Source of the DNA: Sulfurospirillum sp.
Lineage (GTDB): Bacteria > Campylobacterota > Campylobacteria > Campylobacterales > Sulfurospirillaceae
Length of the DNA: 44,624 bases
Direction: 5' to 3'
NCBI GenBank assembly: GCA_016744795.1
Contig: JADGDR010000015.1
Location: forward strand, 1 to 44,624
Shown here piece by piece: positions 1-7,715 of the stretch (its first letter is position 1; each line of letters opens with the position of its first letter). Below the pieces are notes generated by a model, which had not been told where the DNA came from, did not search any database, and worked only from the letters and a program-made list of their open reading frames with translations. Made by a program: the position numbers and the translations under genes.

Positions 1-141
1 ATGCTGAGTAAAACCAGATACAAAAAATACTTTGAAATTACAGGCAATACGAAAATACACTTTGGAGAGTTTACAGGCTGTTCAACCTTAGCATCAGCCG
101 AACAAGAACCTGAAAAAACGGAAATCTCCTCATGCGGCTGC
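1..141 (+). CDS. C-terminal end of a probable arsenite methyltransferase (partial)
   Basis: The frame is open from base 1 and stops at TAG 139-141, so this is the last 46 residues of a gene that begins before the window; the ATG at base 1 is probably internal. The tail reads KYFEITGNTKIHFGEFTGCS and ends in SSCGC. From memory this resembles the C-terminus of bacterial ArsM arsenite S-adenosylmethionine methyltransferases, which carry a similar HFG motif and a Cys-rich tail. The following genes are of types found in arsenosugar clusters, which supports the reading. The next reading frame starts inside this one at 132. The family call rests on a short tail and the neighbourhood only. Confidence 0.45.
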
Positions 142-520
142 TAGTCTTAATTTTATTGAGTTTTGTTTTTTTAAATGCCCAAGTTTTACTAAAAGAAGAT
201 TTCAACTCTTTAGAAAACTGGGAACCACTACACTTTGAAAAAATAGAGAACCACTCTAATTATGAAGTGCAAAACTCTATTTTAATAACTTCAAGCAAGG
301 CAAGTGCCTATACAACAAAGCAAAGATGATAGTAACAAACAGTGGCTCTTTACATGTAAAGCAGTGGAGAGAACACACAGTAAATGTTTTAGAAGATTAC
401 AAAAAAGCTTTTAACCAAAACCCTCCAACTAAAGTCTCCCTAGCCATCATGAACGACTCTGACAATACCCAAGAATCTTCAAAATCATATATAGATTTTA
501 TTGAGGTGAAGAGTGAGTAA
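132..520 (+). pseudogene. DUF3047 family secreted protein, internally deleted and frameshifted
   Basis: Two adjoining reading frames hold the two ends of one family. The first (132-329) has a signal peptide (MRLLVLILLSFVFLNAQ) and the DUF3047 N-terminus (EDFNSLENWEP). The second (326-520) holds the family's C-terminus (HTVNVLEDYKKAF, SLAIMNDSDNT, SYIDFIEV). Family members are, from memory, a little over 200 residues; here the middle, roughly 80-90 residues, is missing and the frame changes at 326-329. A TTTACATGTAAA palindrome lies just after the junction (348-361). The gene was probably co-transcribed with the arsenosugar-type genes that follow. Two short translated proteins with an ATGA overlap remain possible, but a decayed gene is simpler. 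Confidence 0.7.
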
Positions 521-1211
521 AAACCTAATTATTATGTTTGTAAAAGAGCCCAAACTTGGTTTTGTGAAAACAAGACTTGCTAAGAATTGCGGACATGGTT
601 TTGCAGTTAATTTGTATGTTAGATTTGTTCAAGACTTAATATATACTTTGCAAGGTGGGAAAAGTGACTTTAAACTTTGTGTTCATCCTAAACTAGAACT
701 CGTAAACAAGGTTTTTGGAAATTTTGATAATTTCTTACAAAAAGAAGGTGACTTGGGGAAAAAAATGCAAAAAGCCTTTGAAGAACAATTCAAAAATGGT
801 TATGACAAAATTATTCTCATGGGAAGTGATACTCCTCACATAACAAATTCTTTATTAAATGAGAGTTTTGAACAATTAAACAACCACGATATAGTCTTAG
901 GTCCAAGTGAAGATGGAGGGTACTATCTTGTAGGCTTTAACAAACAGACTTTTACCAAAAATATATTTGAAGATATGCAGTGGAGTACTCCAAATGTACT
1001 AAAAAAAACATTACATAAACTACACAAAAAACGTGTATACTTAACAGAAGAATTAAACGATATCGATACGATTAAGGACTTAAAAAGTTTTTTTGAACAG
1101 TTTCATCAAAGCTATTTTGAAAATTCATATACTATCGCATTCCTAAAAGAGAGTAAAGCACAATGGAAAAATTTGACGTTATCATCATCGGCGGAGGACC
1201 AGCTGGTTTAG
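513..1211 (+). CDS. TIGR04282-type (DUF2064) glycosyltransferase, arsenosugar-associated
   Basis: This protein has a GT-A fold like that of nucleotidyl and glycosyl transferases. It shows the family signatures in order: KEPKLGFVKTRL near the N-terminus (nucleotide-sugar binding), MGSDTPHI in the middle (metal and substrate binding) and LGPSEDGGYYLVGF shortly after. The family is named for its place in arsenosugar biosynthesis clusters, where a sugar is presumably transferred onto methylated arsenic; the exact donor is not known to me. The start is GTG at 513 after GAGGTGAAGAG, overlapping the DUF3047 remnant by 8 nt. The 232-residue frame runs 49 nt into the next gene, which is long for an overlap and suggests an extended C-terminus. 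Confidence 0.8.
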   Translation: MSKNLIIMFVKEPKLGFVKTRLAKNCGHGFAVNLYVRFVQDLIYTLQGGKSDFKLCVHPKLELVNKVFGNFDNFLQKEGDLGKKMQKAFEEQFKNGYDKIILMGSDTPHITNSLLNESFEQLNNHDIVLGPSEDGGYYLVGFNKQTFTKNIFEDMQWSTPNVLKKTLHKLHKKRVYLTEELNDIDTIKDLKSFFEQFHQSYFENSYTIAFLKESKAQWKNLTLSSSAEDQLV

Positions 1212-2563
1212 TCGCTTCAAAAGTTCTAGTAGCTTTTAGTAAAAAAACTGCCATTGTAGAGAGAGCTAAACTGGGAGGAGATTGCACACACTCTGGTTGT
1301 ATTCCTTCAAAGACTCTTTTGAAATCTGCTTCTGCCCATTTTAATGCAAAAAATCTAAATAAATACGGTCTAAGCTCAAACAATATTACAATAGATACCT
1401 CAAAAGTACTCTTACATGTAAGAAATATAGTAGCTGAAATTTACTCTCATGAAACTCCTGAAGACTTTGAAAAAGCTGGAGTTAACATCATAGAAGGCAG
1501 TGCTAAATTTGTAAATAAAAATGAGATTGCAGTAGGAGACAAAACCTACTTTGCAAACAAATTCATAATAGCAACTGGCTCAGCTCCAAGCATTCCAAAC
1601 ATACCAGGAATCAAAGATATAAGCTACCTTACAAATGAAAATATATTTTTGCAAGACTCCATTCCCTCTTCACTCATCGTGGTTGGAACTGGTGCAATTG
1701 GCATAGAAATGGCAACTGCATTTAACCGTCTTGGATGCAAGGTTACTCTAATTTCAAGAGGCAAAGGCATACTCAAACAAAATGATGAAGAGTTGAGTGA
1801 AATTTTACTTGGTAAATTAAAAAAAGAGGGAATAGAGTTTATAAACAATGCCTCATTTGAAAAAATCACACAAACAGATACTCAAATATCTTTACATGTA
1901 AACAAACAAATTTTAAGCGCACAAAAAATTCTATTTGCCACAGGAAGATTGGCAAATGTAAATTTAAACCTAGAAAGAGCAGACGTGAAATATGATAAAA
2001 ATAGCATAAAAGTAAATGATTATTTACAAACTTCAAATCCAAATATATATGCCATTGGTGATGTTTCAAGCAAGTACAAATTTACCCACATAGCAGAACA
2101 AAATGCCATCATAGCTGCTTCAAATATAGGCTTACCATTCAAGAAAAAAGTCAGTTACGAGCATATTGGATGGTGCATATACAGTGAGCCTGAATTTGCA
2201 CACATAGGACTCACGCAAACCCAAGCAGAAAAAAAATACGGTGAAAAAGTACAAATATATAAGATGGAATACAAAAATACAGATAGAGGTTATACGGATG
2301 TAGAAAAAGTTGGTATTGTAAAAGTAAGCGTACTAACGAATGGAACAATAGTAGGAGCTTCCATACTAGGCTGCAGAGCAGGTGAGCTCATTCATCAGTT
2401 ACAATTAGCTAAGACTTTTAATATATCTTTTGATAAACTCTCCAAAATGGTTTATATTTACCCTACTTTTGTAGACCTTATAAAACAACCTGCAAAAAAG
2501 TTTTACATAACTAAACTCATGAATAATCCATTTTTAAAATTTATAAAAAAGATATTAAAATGA
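1163..2563 (+). CDS. Mercuric-reductase-like FAD/NAD(P) disulfide oxidoreductase
   Basis: A 466-residue class I pyridine nucleotide-disulfide oxidoreductase. It has an N-terminal FAD dinucleotide fold (GGGPAGLVASK), the redox-active pair in GGDCTHSGCIPSK, an NAD(P)-binding fold (GTGAIGIEMA), the second FAD contact (YAIGDV) and a dimerisation domain. The C-terminal active-site motif, HxHPT followed by Glu in dihydrolipoamide dehydrogenase and mercuric reductase, reads YIYPTFVDL here, so the catalytic His-Glu pair is missing. The substrate is probably not lipoamide. The gene overlaps the glycosyltransferase before it by 49 nt and the membrane protein after it by ATGA, so it is part of one translationally coupled operon. 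Two palindrome copies lie inside (1411 and 1891). Confidence 0.85.
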   Translation: MEKFDVIIIGGGPAGLVASKVLVAFSKKTAIVERAKLGGDCTHSGCIPSKTLLKSASAHFNAKNLNKYGLSSNNITIDTSKVLLHVRNIVAEIYSHETPEDFEKAGVNIIEGSAKFVNKNEIAVGDKTYFANKFIIATGSAPSIPNIPGIKDISYLTNENIFLQDSIPSSLIVVGTGAIGIEMATAFNRLGCKVTLISRGKGILKQNDEELSEILLGKLKKEGIEFINNASFEKITQTDTQISLHVNKQILSAQKILFATGRLANVNLNLERADVKYDKNSIKVNDYLQTSNPNIYAIGDVSSKYKFTHIAEQNAIIAASNIGLPFKKKVSYEHIGWCIYSEPEFAHIGLTQTQAEKKYGEKVQIYKMEYKNTDRGYTDVEKVGIVKVSVLTNGTIVGASILGCRAGELIHQLQLAKTFNISFDKLSKMVYIYPTFVDLIKQPAKKFYITKLMNNPFLKFIKKILK

Positions 2564-3231
2564 ATAAAAAACTTATAATCCTTGCAATTTTTATTGCTAT
2601 TGTGATACTTTCAAAAATATACGAGCTAGACACTTACTTTAGCTTTGAGAATTTAAAAGTTCAAAAAGACACATTAACAGAGTATGTAAATGCAAACTAC
2701 ATATTAGCAGTTGCTATTTTTATAACTGTTTACATAATTTCTGTTGCCTTTTTACTTCCAATTGCTACTATTTTAACCCTAGGTGGTGGTTTTGTATTTG
2801 GTTCTGTTTTTGGTATAGTTTTTGTAAATATTGGGGCAACCATAGGGGCTGTTTTAGCTTTTTTGTTTGCTCGTTATATTTTAGGAGAAAAAGTACAAGA
2901 GAAGTATAAAAAACAGTTAGAAAAATTCAATAAAGAGTTAGAAGCAAACAAGTACCAGTATCTATTTACACTAAGATTTATGCCTATTTTTCCATTTTTT
3001 CTTGTTAACTTTTTATGTGGCGTAACGAAACTAGACCTTAAAGCTTTTTTTATCACCACTTCACTTGGTATCATTCCTGGTTCTTTTGTATATATCTACG
3101 CTGGAAGTCAACTTGCAAGCATAAATTCATTAGGTGATATTTTTACTAAGGAGATTTTATTTGCTTTTATACTTTTAGGTCTTTTAACTCTTATGCCCGT
3201 TATTATTAAAAAGTTGAAAAAACAAAAGTGA
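2560..3231 (+). CDS. TVP38/TMEM64 (DedA-superfamily) inner membrane protein
   Basis: A 223-residue polytopic membrane protein with about five hydrophobic segments. The central region has the family features GGGFVFGSVFG and RFMPIFPFFLVNFLCG, followed by the pattern FFITTSLGIIPGSFVYIYAGSQL. Members of this superfamily are thought to move lipids or act as membrane transporters or scramblases; in arsenic and mercury clusters their role is not settled. The ATG overlaps the stop of the flavoprotein (ATGA) and the stop overlaps the GTG of the next gene, so it is coupled to both neighbours. Confidence 0.85.
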   Translation: MNKKLIILAIFIAIVILSKIYELDTYFSFENLKVQKDTLTEYVNANYILAVAIFITVYIISVAFLLPIATILTLGGGFVFGSVFGIVFVNIGATIGAVLAFLFARYILGEKVQEKYKKQLEKFNKELEANKYQYLFTLRFMPIFPFFLVNFLCGVTKLDLKAFFITTSLGIIPGSFVYIYAGSQLASINSLGDIFTKEILFAFILLGLLTLMPVIIKKLKKQK

Positions 3232-3980
3232 ATATAACAGCCATAATACCAACCTATAACCGTGCAGAGTTCATACTCAAAGCCATAAAAAGCATACAAA
3301 ATCAATCTGTACATGTAGAGCAGATTATCGTAGTGGATGATGGCTCAACTGACAATACAAAAGAGTTACTAAAACACGAAGACATAACTTATATATACCA
3401 AAAAAACAGTGGTGTATCAAGTGCAAGAAACCACGGAATAAAAGAGGCAAAACATGAGTGGTTGACCTTTTTAGATTCTGATGATTTGTGGCATAAAGAT
3501 AAAATAAAAGAGCATATATCTTTACATGTAAACAATCCTGATTTACTTGCGTCATTTAGTGATGAAAAGTGGATAAGAAATGCTAAAACAATCAATAAAA
3601 AGAAACATCTAAAAAAAGAAGAACCCACATTTTTAAACTCTCTTAGAATCTGCAAAATAGGAGTTTCAACGTTTTTTGCTCATAAAAGTTTATTTGAAAA
3701 AATAGGTCATTTTGATGAAGATTTAAAAGTCTGCGAAGACTATGACCTTTGGTTAAGAATACTAAAAAAATACAAAATTAAACTCATAAACAAAGAACTT
3801 ATCACAAAACAAGCTGGACACGAGAATCAACTCTCATTTACAACTCCACTTATAGACTCATATAGAATCACAGCTTTACAAAAACATATAAATAGTGAGT
3901 ATAAAAAAGAAGTTTTAAAAGAGATTGAATATAAAATAAGTATTTTAGAAAATGGAGCGAAAAAAAGAGTAGATGTATAA
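3228..3980 (+). CDS. Family 2 glycosyltransferase
   Basis: A 250-residue cytosolic GT2 enzyme. The GT-A core shows IIPTYNRAEF near residue 5, VVDDGSTDNT near 35, the SSARNHGIKEAK helix and the metal-binding LTFLDSDDLW near 80; EDYDLWLRI near 170 supplies the usual ED acceptor motif. It starts at GTG 3228, overlapping the previous stop by 4 nt. Its sequence is that of a general GT2 enzyme rather than the TIGR04283 arsenosugar type as I remember it, so the acceptor is unknown. It is the last gene of the run; no clear terminator follows. Palindrome copies are at 3310 and 3521. Confidence 0.85.
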   Translation: MNITAIIPTYNRAEFILKAIKSIQNQSVHVEQIIVVDDGSTDNTKELLKHEDITYIYQKNSGVSSARNHGIKEAKHEWLTFLDSDDLWHKDKIKEHISLHVNNPDLLASFSDEKWIRNAKTINKKKHLKKEEPTFLNSLRICKIGVSTFFAHKSLFEKIGHFDEDLKVCEDYDLWLRILKKYKIKLINKELITKQAGHENQLSFTTPLIDSYRITALQKHINSEYKKEVLKEIEYKISILENGAKKRVDV

Positions 3981-4011
3981 CATAGAGTGTAATTAATTTG
4001 TAATAATTCAT

Positions 4012-4040
4012 CGTTACAATTCTCCTAACAATTTAAGGAG
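4012..4040 (+). promoter_or_regulatory. Candidate pstS control region and Shine-Dalgarno
   Basis: CGTTACAATTC at 4012-4022 closely matches CGTAACATTTC at 6753-6763 in front of pstC (9 of 11 bases). A sequence shared by the two halves of a phosphate-uptake system suggests a common regulator such as a PhoB/PhosR-type protein, but this is inference. The ribosome-binding site TAAGGAG lies at 4034-4040, before the ATG at 4046. The -10 box is not clear. Confidence 0.35.
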
Positions 4041-4045
4041 TTATT

Positions 4046-5077
4046 ATGAATTTATTAAAAAATATAGCAGTTACATCAGCTGCATTAGTTATCGCGGTAA
4101 GTGCTTCACAAGCACGTGAGCAAATCAAAATAGTAGGATCTTCTACTGTTTATCCATTTTCTAGTTATGTTGCTGAAGAACTTGGAGCAACTTCCTCTTT
4201 TCCAACACCCGTAGTAGAATCAACAGGTTCAGGTGGAGGAATGAAACTATTTTGTGCAGGTAACGGCATGAATACACCAGACATCACAAATGCATCACGC
4301 CCAATGAAAGAAAAAGAGTGGAAACTATGCCAAAAAAACGGTGTAACTGACATTGTTGGCACCATGATAGGCTATGATGGTATCGCTTTTGCACAATCAA
4401 ATGACAACAGAAACCTAGCATTTACAAGAACTCAAATTCTTTTAGCAGTTGCTGCAAAAGTTCCAGTAAATGGGAAACTTGTTAAGAACCCATACAAAAA
4501 GTGGAGTGACATTGATGTGAGTCTACCAAACAGAGAAATCATCATCTACGGACCTCCAACAAGTTCAGGAACTAGAGATGCTTTTGAAGAATTAGTTATG
4601 GAAAAAATGACAAAAAAGATGGCTGGATATGGCAAGAAAAAGTACCATACCATAAGACAAGATGGAGTATACATCCCCTCAGGTGAAAATGACAATTTGA
4701 TAGTTCAAAAACTAGAACGTAATAAAAATGCATTTGGTATCTTTGGTTACAGCTTTCTTGCAGAAAATAGTGACAAAATTAAAGCCGCAAAAGTAGATGG
4801 AAAACTACCAACACCAAGTAGCATAGCAGATGGAAGCTATCCTGTTTCAAGAAGTCTTTTTTTCTACGTAAAAAAATCACATATTAACAAAGTAAAAGCA
4901 ATGCAACCTTATATTGACATGTTTATGAGTGAAATGATGATAAGCGAAGATGGTGTTTTGAAAAGTATTGGACTTATCCCAATGGCAAGTGATTTAAGAA
5001 CTAAAATCCAATCAAGTGTAAAAAATTTAACACCTCTTACTCACAAAATGGTAAAAGCTAGAAAAGTTATTAAATAA
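4046..5077 (+). CDS. pstS: Phosphate ABC transporter substrate-binding protein PstS
   Basis: A 343-residue periplasmic phosphate-binding protein. Residues 1-23 are a signal peptide ending in SASQA. The mature protein starts with the PstS signature IVGSSTVYPFSS, followed by ESTGSGGGMKLFCAG and ITNASRPM; GPPTSSGTRDAFEEL is a phosphate-contacting loop. It delivers phosphate to PstCAB, encoded from 6803 on the same strand but separated by the reversed gltD gene. A strong TAAGGAG precedes the ATG, and a good terminator follows at 5087, so it is probably transcribed alone. This fits a need for far more binding protein than permease. Confidence 0.93.
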   Translation: MNLLKNIAVTSAALVIAVSASQAREQIKIVGSSTVYPFSSYVAEELGATSSFPTPVVESTGSGGGMKLFCAGNGMNTPDITNASRPMKEKEWKLCQKNGVTDIVGTMIGYDGIAFAQSNDNRNLAFTRTQILLAVAAKVPVNGKLVKNPYKKWSDIDVSLPNREIIIYGPPTSSGTRDAFEELVMEKMTKKMAGYGKKKYHTIRQDGVYIPSGENDNLIVQKLERNKNAFGIFGYSFLAENSDKIKAAKVDGKLPTPSSIADGSYPVSRSLFFYVKKSHINKVKAMQPYIDMFMSEMMISEDGVLKSIGLIPMASDLRTKIQSSVKNLTPLTHKMVKARKVIK

Positions 5078-5086
5078 ATATCTTAG

Positions 5087-5116
5087 AGTGGTTATTAAAA
5101 TAGATAACCACTTTTT
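5087..5116 (+). terminator. Rho-independent terminator of pstS
   Basis: A 9-bp inverted repeat, AGTGGTTAT (5087-5095) and ATAACCACT (5104-5112), with an 8-nt loop, runs into TTTTT on the plus strand. Its T-tract overlaps the stop codon of the convergent gltD gene. Confidence 0.8.
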
Positions 5117-6530
5117 ACATGCCTAGTTTTTCTTTAATTGCAAAAGCAGCAGTTCTTCCATCTAGTGCCGCTGTAACTACAAGATCGGCTCCTCTAACCA
5201 CATCTCCACCCGCATATATATTTTTGTGACTGGTCTCTTGTTTTTCATTAACAAGAATATCATTATATTTACCTAATTTTAAATCCAACTCATTATAAAA
5301 ATCAAACATTTTGTTGTTAAAACCTAATGCCAATATAATAATATCTGCTTTTACATGTAAAAGCATATCATCATTGATTTTCAGAGTACTTCTACCAGAA
5401 TCTTCATTTACAATAACTTGCGTTTGGGCTACTTCAATGCCTGTAACATTCATATGCTCATCAACTAAAACTCGTTTAGGTGCTTTATTAAAAACAAATT
5501 TAACTCCCTCTTCTAAAGCATTCGTCATTTCTGTTTTACTACAAGGTATACTCTCTTTATTTCTACGATAAACACAAGTTACGCTTTTTGCTTTTTCCCT
5601 TATTGATGTTCTTAAAACATCCATGGCTGAGTCACCGCCACCAATTACTATAATATCTTTATTTTTAAGTATTGAGCTTTCAAAATCTTGATTAAAAACT
5701 CTTTTTTGTGCTGTTGTTAAAATTTCCATAACATGATAAACACCATTAGCATATTCATTTTCCATCAAGGCACTTCTTCCCTCAGGTGCACCAATACCCA
5801 AGAAAATACAATCAAAATTTTCTTCTAATGCTCCTATAGATATGTCTTTCCCAATTTCTACATCTTTGTTTATTTTTAAACCAGCCTTTTCCATCCAGCT
5901 CATTCTTCTTTCTATAGTGTTTTTAGGTAATTTAAAATTGGGAATACCATAGGTTAATAAACCTCCACATCTATCTTCTTTTTCAAAAATTTCTACACCT
6001 ATACCAGCTTGTAAAAGAAATGTAGCACAGCTTATACTAGCAGGACCACTACCAACAATAGCTACTTTATGTTTTCTGTTCTTATCTTTGCCATAATCTG
6101 GAATATTACCTTCATCAAATGCTTTTTCATTCAAATATATTTCTATTTCTCCAATAGAAATTCCACGATGCTCACACTTTTCAACAACACAACTACTTTC
6201 ACATAATCCCTTTTTAGGACATACTCTTCCTAATATTTCAGGGAATGGTGACATTTCATTAGAGAGTTCAAATGCTCCTCTTATATCTCCATCGTAAGTT
6301 TTGTTAAGCCAAGTTGGGATTTTGTTATTTAAAGGACAGCCGATTCTACAAAATGAAGGATTAATCATAATATCTTTAAACACATCAACAGGACACTGTA
6401 GACATCTACTAGCTTGTTCTTTTGCTTCTTGATCACAGAAATTATGATATATGGGATTAAAATCAACTATTCGCTCTGAAGAATCTCTTTTTTGTCGTCT
6501 TTGCTTTAGCACTTTATCATATTTTTTCAT
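5115..6530 (-). CDS. gltD: Glutamate synthase small subunit (GltD) type oxidoreductase
   Basis: A 471-residue protein with the full GltD layout. The N-terminal domain carries cysteines for iron-sulfur clusters (RCLQCPVD, CRIGCPLNNKIP, VCPKKGLCESSC). An FAD-binding fold follows (VAIVGSGPASISCA), then an NADPH-binding fold (IIVIGGGDSAMDVLRT), with YAGGDVVRGADLVVTAA near the C-terminus binding FAD. It passes electrons from NADPH to the large subunit that makes glutamate from glutamine and 2-oxoglutarate. The large subunit gene gltB is not in the window, and GltD-like subunits also serve other oxidoreductases, so the partner is not certain. A GCTTTTACATGTAAAAGC palindrome lies inside at 5347-5364. 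Confidence 0.88.
   Translation of the reverse strand: MKKYDKVLKQRRQKRDSSERIVDFNPIYHNFCDQEAKEQASRCLQCPVDVFKDIMINPSFCRIGCPLNNKIPTWLNKTYDGDIRGAFELSNEMSPFPEILGRVCPKKGLCESSCVVEKCEHRGISIGEIEIYLNEKAFDEGNIPDYGKDKNRKHKVAIVGSGPASISCATFLLQAGIGVEIFEKEDRCGGLLTYGIPNFKLPKNTIERRMSWMEKAGLKINKDVEIGKDISIGALEENFDCIFLGIGAPEGRSALMENEYANGVYHVMEILTTAQKRVFNQDFESSILKNKDIIVIGGGDSAMDVLRTSIREKAKSVTCVYRRNKESIPCSKTEMTNALEEGVKFVFNKAPKRVLVDEHMNVTGIEVAQTQVIVNEDSGRSTLKINDDMLLHVKADIIILALGFNNKMFDFYNELDLKLGKYNDILVNEKQETSHKNIYAGGDVVRGADLVVTAALDGRTAAFAIKEKLGM
5347..5364. repeat. Extended 18-bp copy of the TACATGTA palindrome
   Basis: GCTTTTACATGTAAAAGC is a perfect 18-bp palindrome inside gltD, where it encodes Leu-Leu-His-Val-Lys-Ala. 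It is the longest perfect palindromic extension among the copies in this window. Confidence 0.9.
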
Positions 6531-6752
6531 ATTTCACTTTCCACAGTTAATTATATTAAAACTTAATAATAATGGCTTTTATATTTAATTTTGATTAAAT
6601 ATAGTAAATACACTCGTTATAATTATACTTTCTCTACCTTTTCAAATTAAATCCATTTAATATTTTTTAAAACCATATATCGTATATTAACATAAAAAGA
6701 GAGTTACTCTGATGAAACGAATTTTTTCTTTTCTAAAATTCCGTATCCATTT

Positions 6753-6796
6753 CGTAACATTTCAAAGCTATAATCCAATTAAATAAACAATGAGGA
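6753..6796 (+). promoter_or_regulatory. pstCAB promoter with candidate phosphate operator
   Basis: The 272-base gap between gltD and pstC holds CGTAACATTTC (6753-6763), similar to the sequence before pstS, then a perfect -10 box TATAAT (6769-6774) and TGAGGA (6791-6796) ahead of the GTG start at 6803. The operator sits where an activator would contact polymerase at a promoter without a good -35. The rest of the gap is A+T-rich and shows nothing else I can name. Confidence 0.5.
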
Positions 6797-6802
6797 TTTT
6801 TA

Positions 6803-7705
6803 GTGTTAAGCAGAAAATTTAAAGAACAAATTATAGAAATTCTTTTGATGTTTGCATCTCTTATAACGATACTCACTACTTTTGGTATACTTTTTTCTAT
6901 ACTATTTGAAGCTATTGAGTTTTTTAAAATGCAGAGTTTTTTTTACTTCATCTTTGGAGTTGACTGGTTTCCTGAAGCAGATAGATTTGGGGCACTTCCT
7001 CTTTTTGCAGGAACCTTTTACATCACTACTATCGCTATGTTTATTGCCATTCCTATTGGATTACTTTCAGCTATATATATGAGTGAATATGCCACAAAAA
7101 AAGTCCGTGAAGTACTAAAACCTATGCTTGAAATACTTGCAGGAATTCCTACAGTAGTTTATGGCTTTTTTGCAGCTATTACTATAGCTCCTGCAATTGT
7201 TGAATTTTTTGAGATATTTGGTTTTCATGTCTCTTTTCAAAATGCACTTGCACCTGGGATTGTGATGGGCATTATGATTATACCTATCATATCTTCACTT
7301 TGTGATGATGTTATAAGCTCAGTCCCAAAACATGTTCGTCATGGTTCACTTGCCCTTGGCATGACAAAATCAGAAACCATAATTCATGTTGTTCTTCCCT
7401 CTGCACTTCCAGGAATCATTTCAGCAACTCTTCTTGGAATTTCAAGAGCTTTAGGTGAAACCATGATAGTCGTTATGGCTGCAGGTCTTCAAGCCAATAT
7501 GACTTGGAATCCACTTGAAACCATGACAACAGTAACTGTTCGAATTGTTGATGCCATGACAGGTGACCAAGAGTTTAGTTCACCTGAAACACTCTCTGCT
7601 TTTGCACTTGGACTTGTTCTGTTTGTAGTGACCCTAAGCATAAACATTGTTTCAGTATATGCAATACGCAAGTTTCATAAAAAATACAAAATTTCAAATT
7701 TATAA
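6803..7705 (+). CDS. pstC: Phosphate ABC transporter permease PstC
   Basis: A 300-residue inner membrane permease with about six membrane segments. It has the ABC permease EAA-type loop at LALGMTKSETIIHVVLPSALPGIISA and the typical GISRALGETMIVVMAAG after it. GIPTVVYGFFA is conserved in PstC and PstA. It forms the phosphate channel with PstA, driven by PstB. The start is GTG 6803, with TGAGGA 6 nt upstream. It heads the pstC-pstA-pstB operon. Confidence 0.93.
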   Translation: MLSRKFKEQIIEILLMFASLITILTTFGILFSILFEAIEFFKMQSFFYFIFGVDWFPEADRFGALPLFAGTFYITTIAMFIAIPIGLLSAIYMSEYATKKVREVLKPMLEILAGIPTVVYGFFAAITIAPAIVEFFEIFGFHVSFQNALAPGIVMGIMIIPIISSLCDDVISSVPKHVRHGSLALGMTKSETIIHVVLPSALPGIISATLLGISRALGETMIVVMAAGLQANMTWNPLETMTTVTVRIVDAMTGDQEFSSPETLSAFALGLVLFVVTLSINIVSVYAIRKFHKKYKISNL

Positions 7706-7715
7706 AAGAGCAAAT

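Noticed and set aside
6713-6787. A 24-codon frame before pstC with GAGAG upstream
   Set aside because: It contains the candidate operator and the -10 box of the pstC promoter, so it is more likely regulatory DNA.
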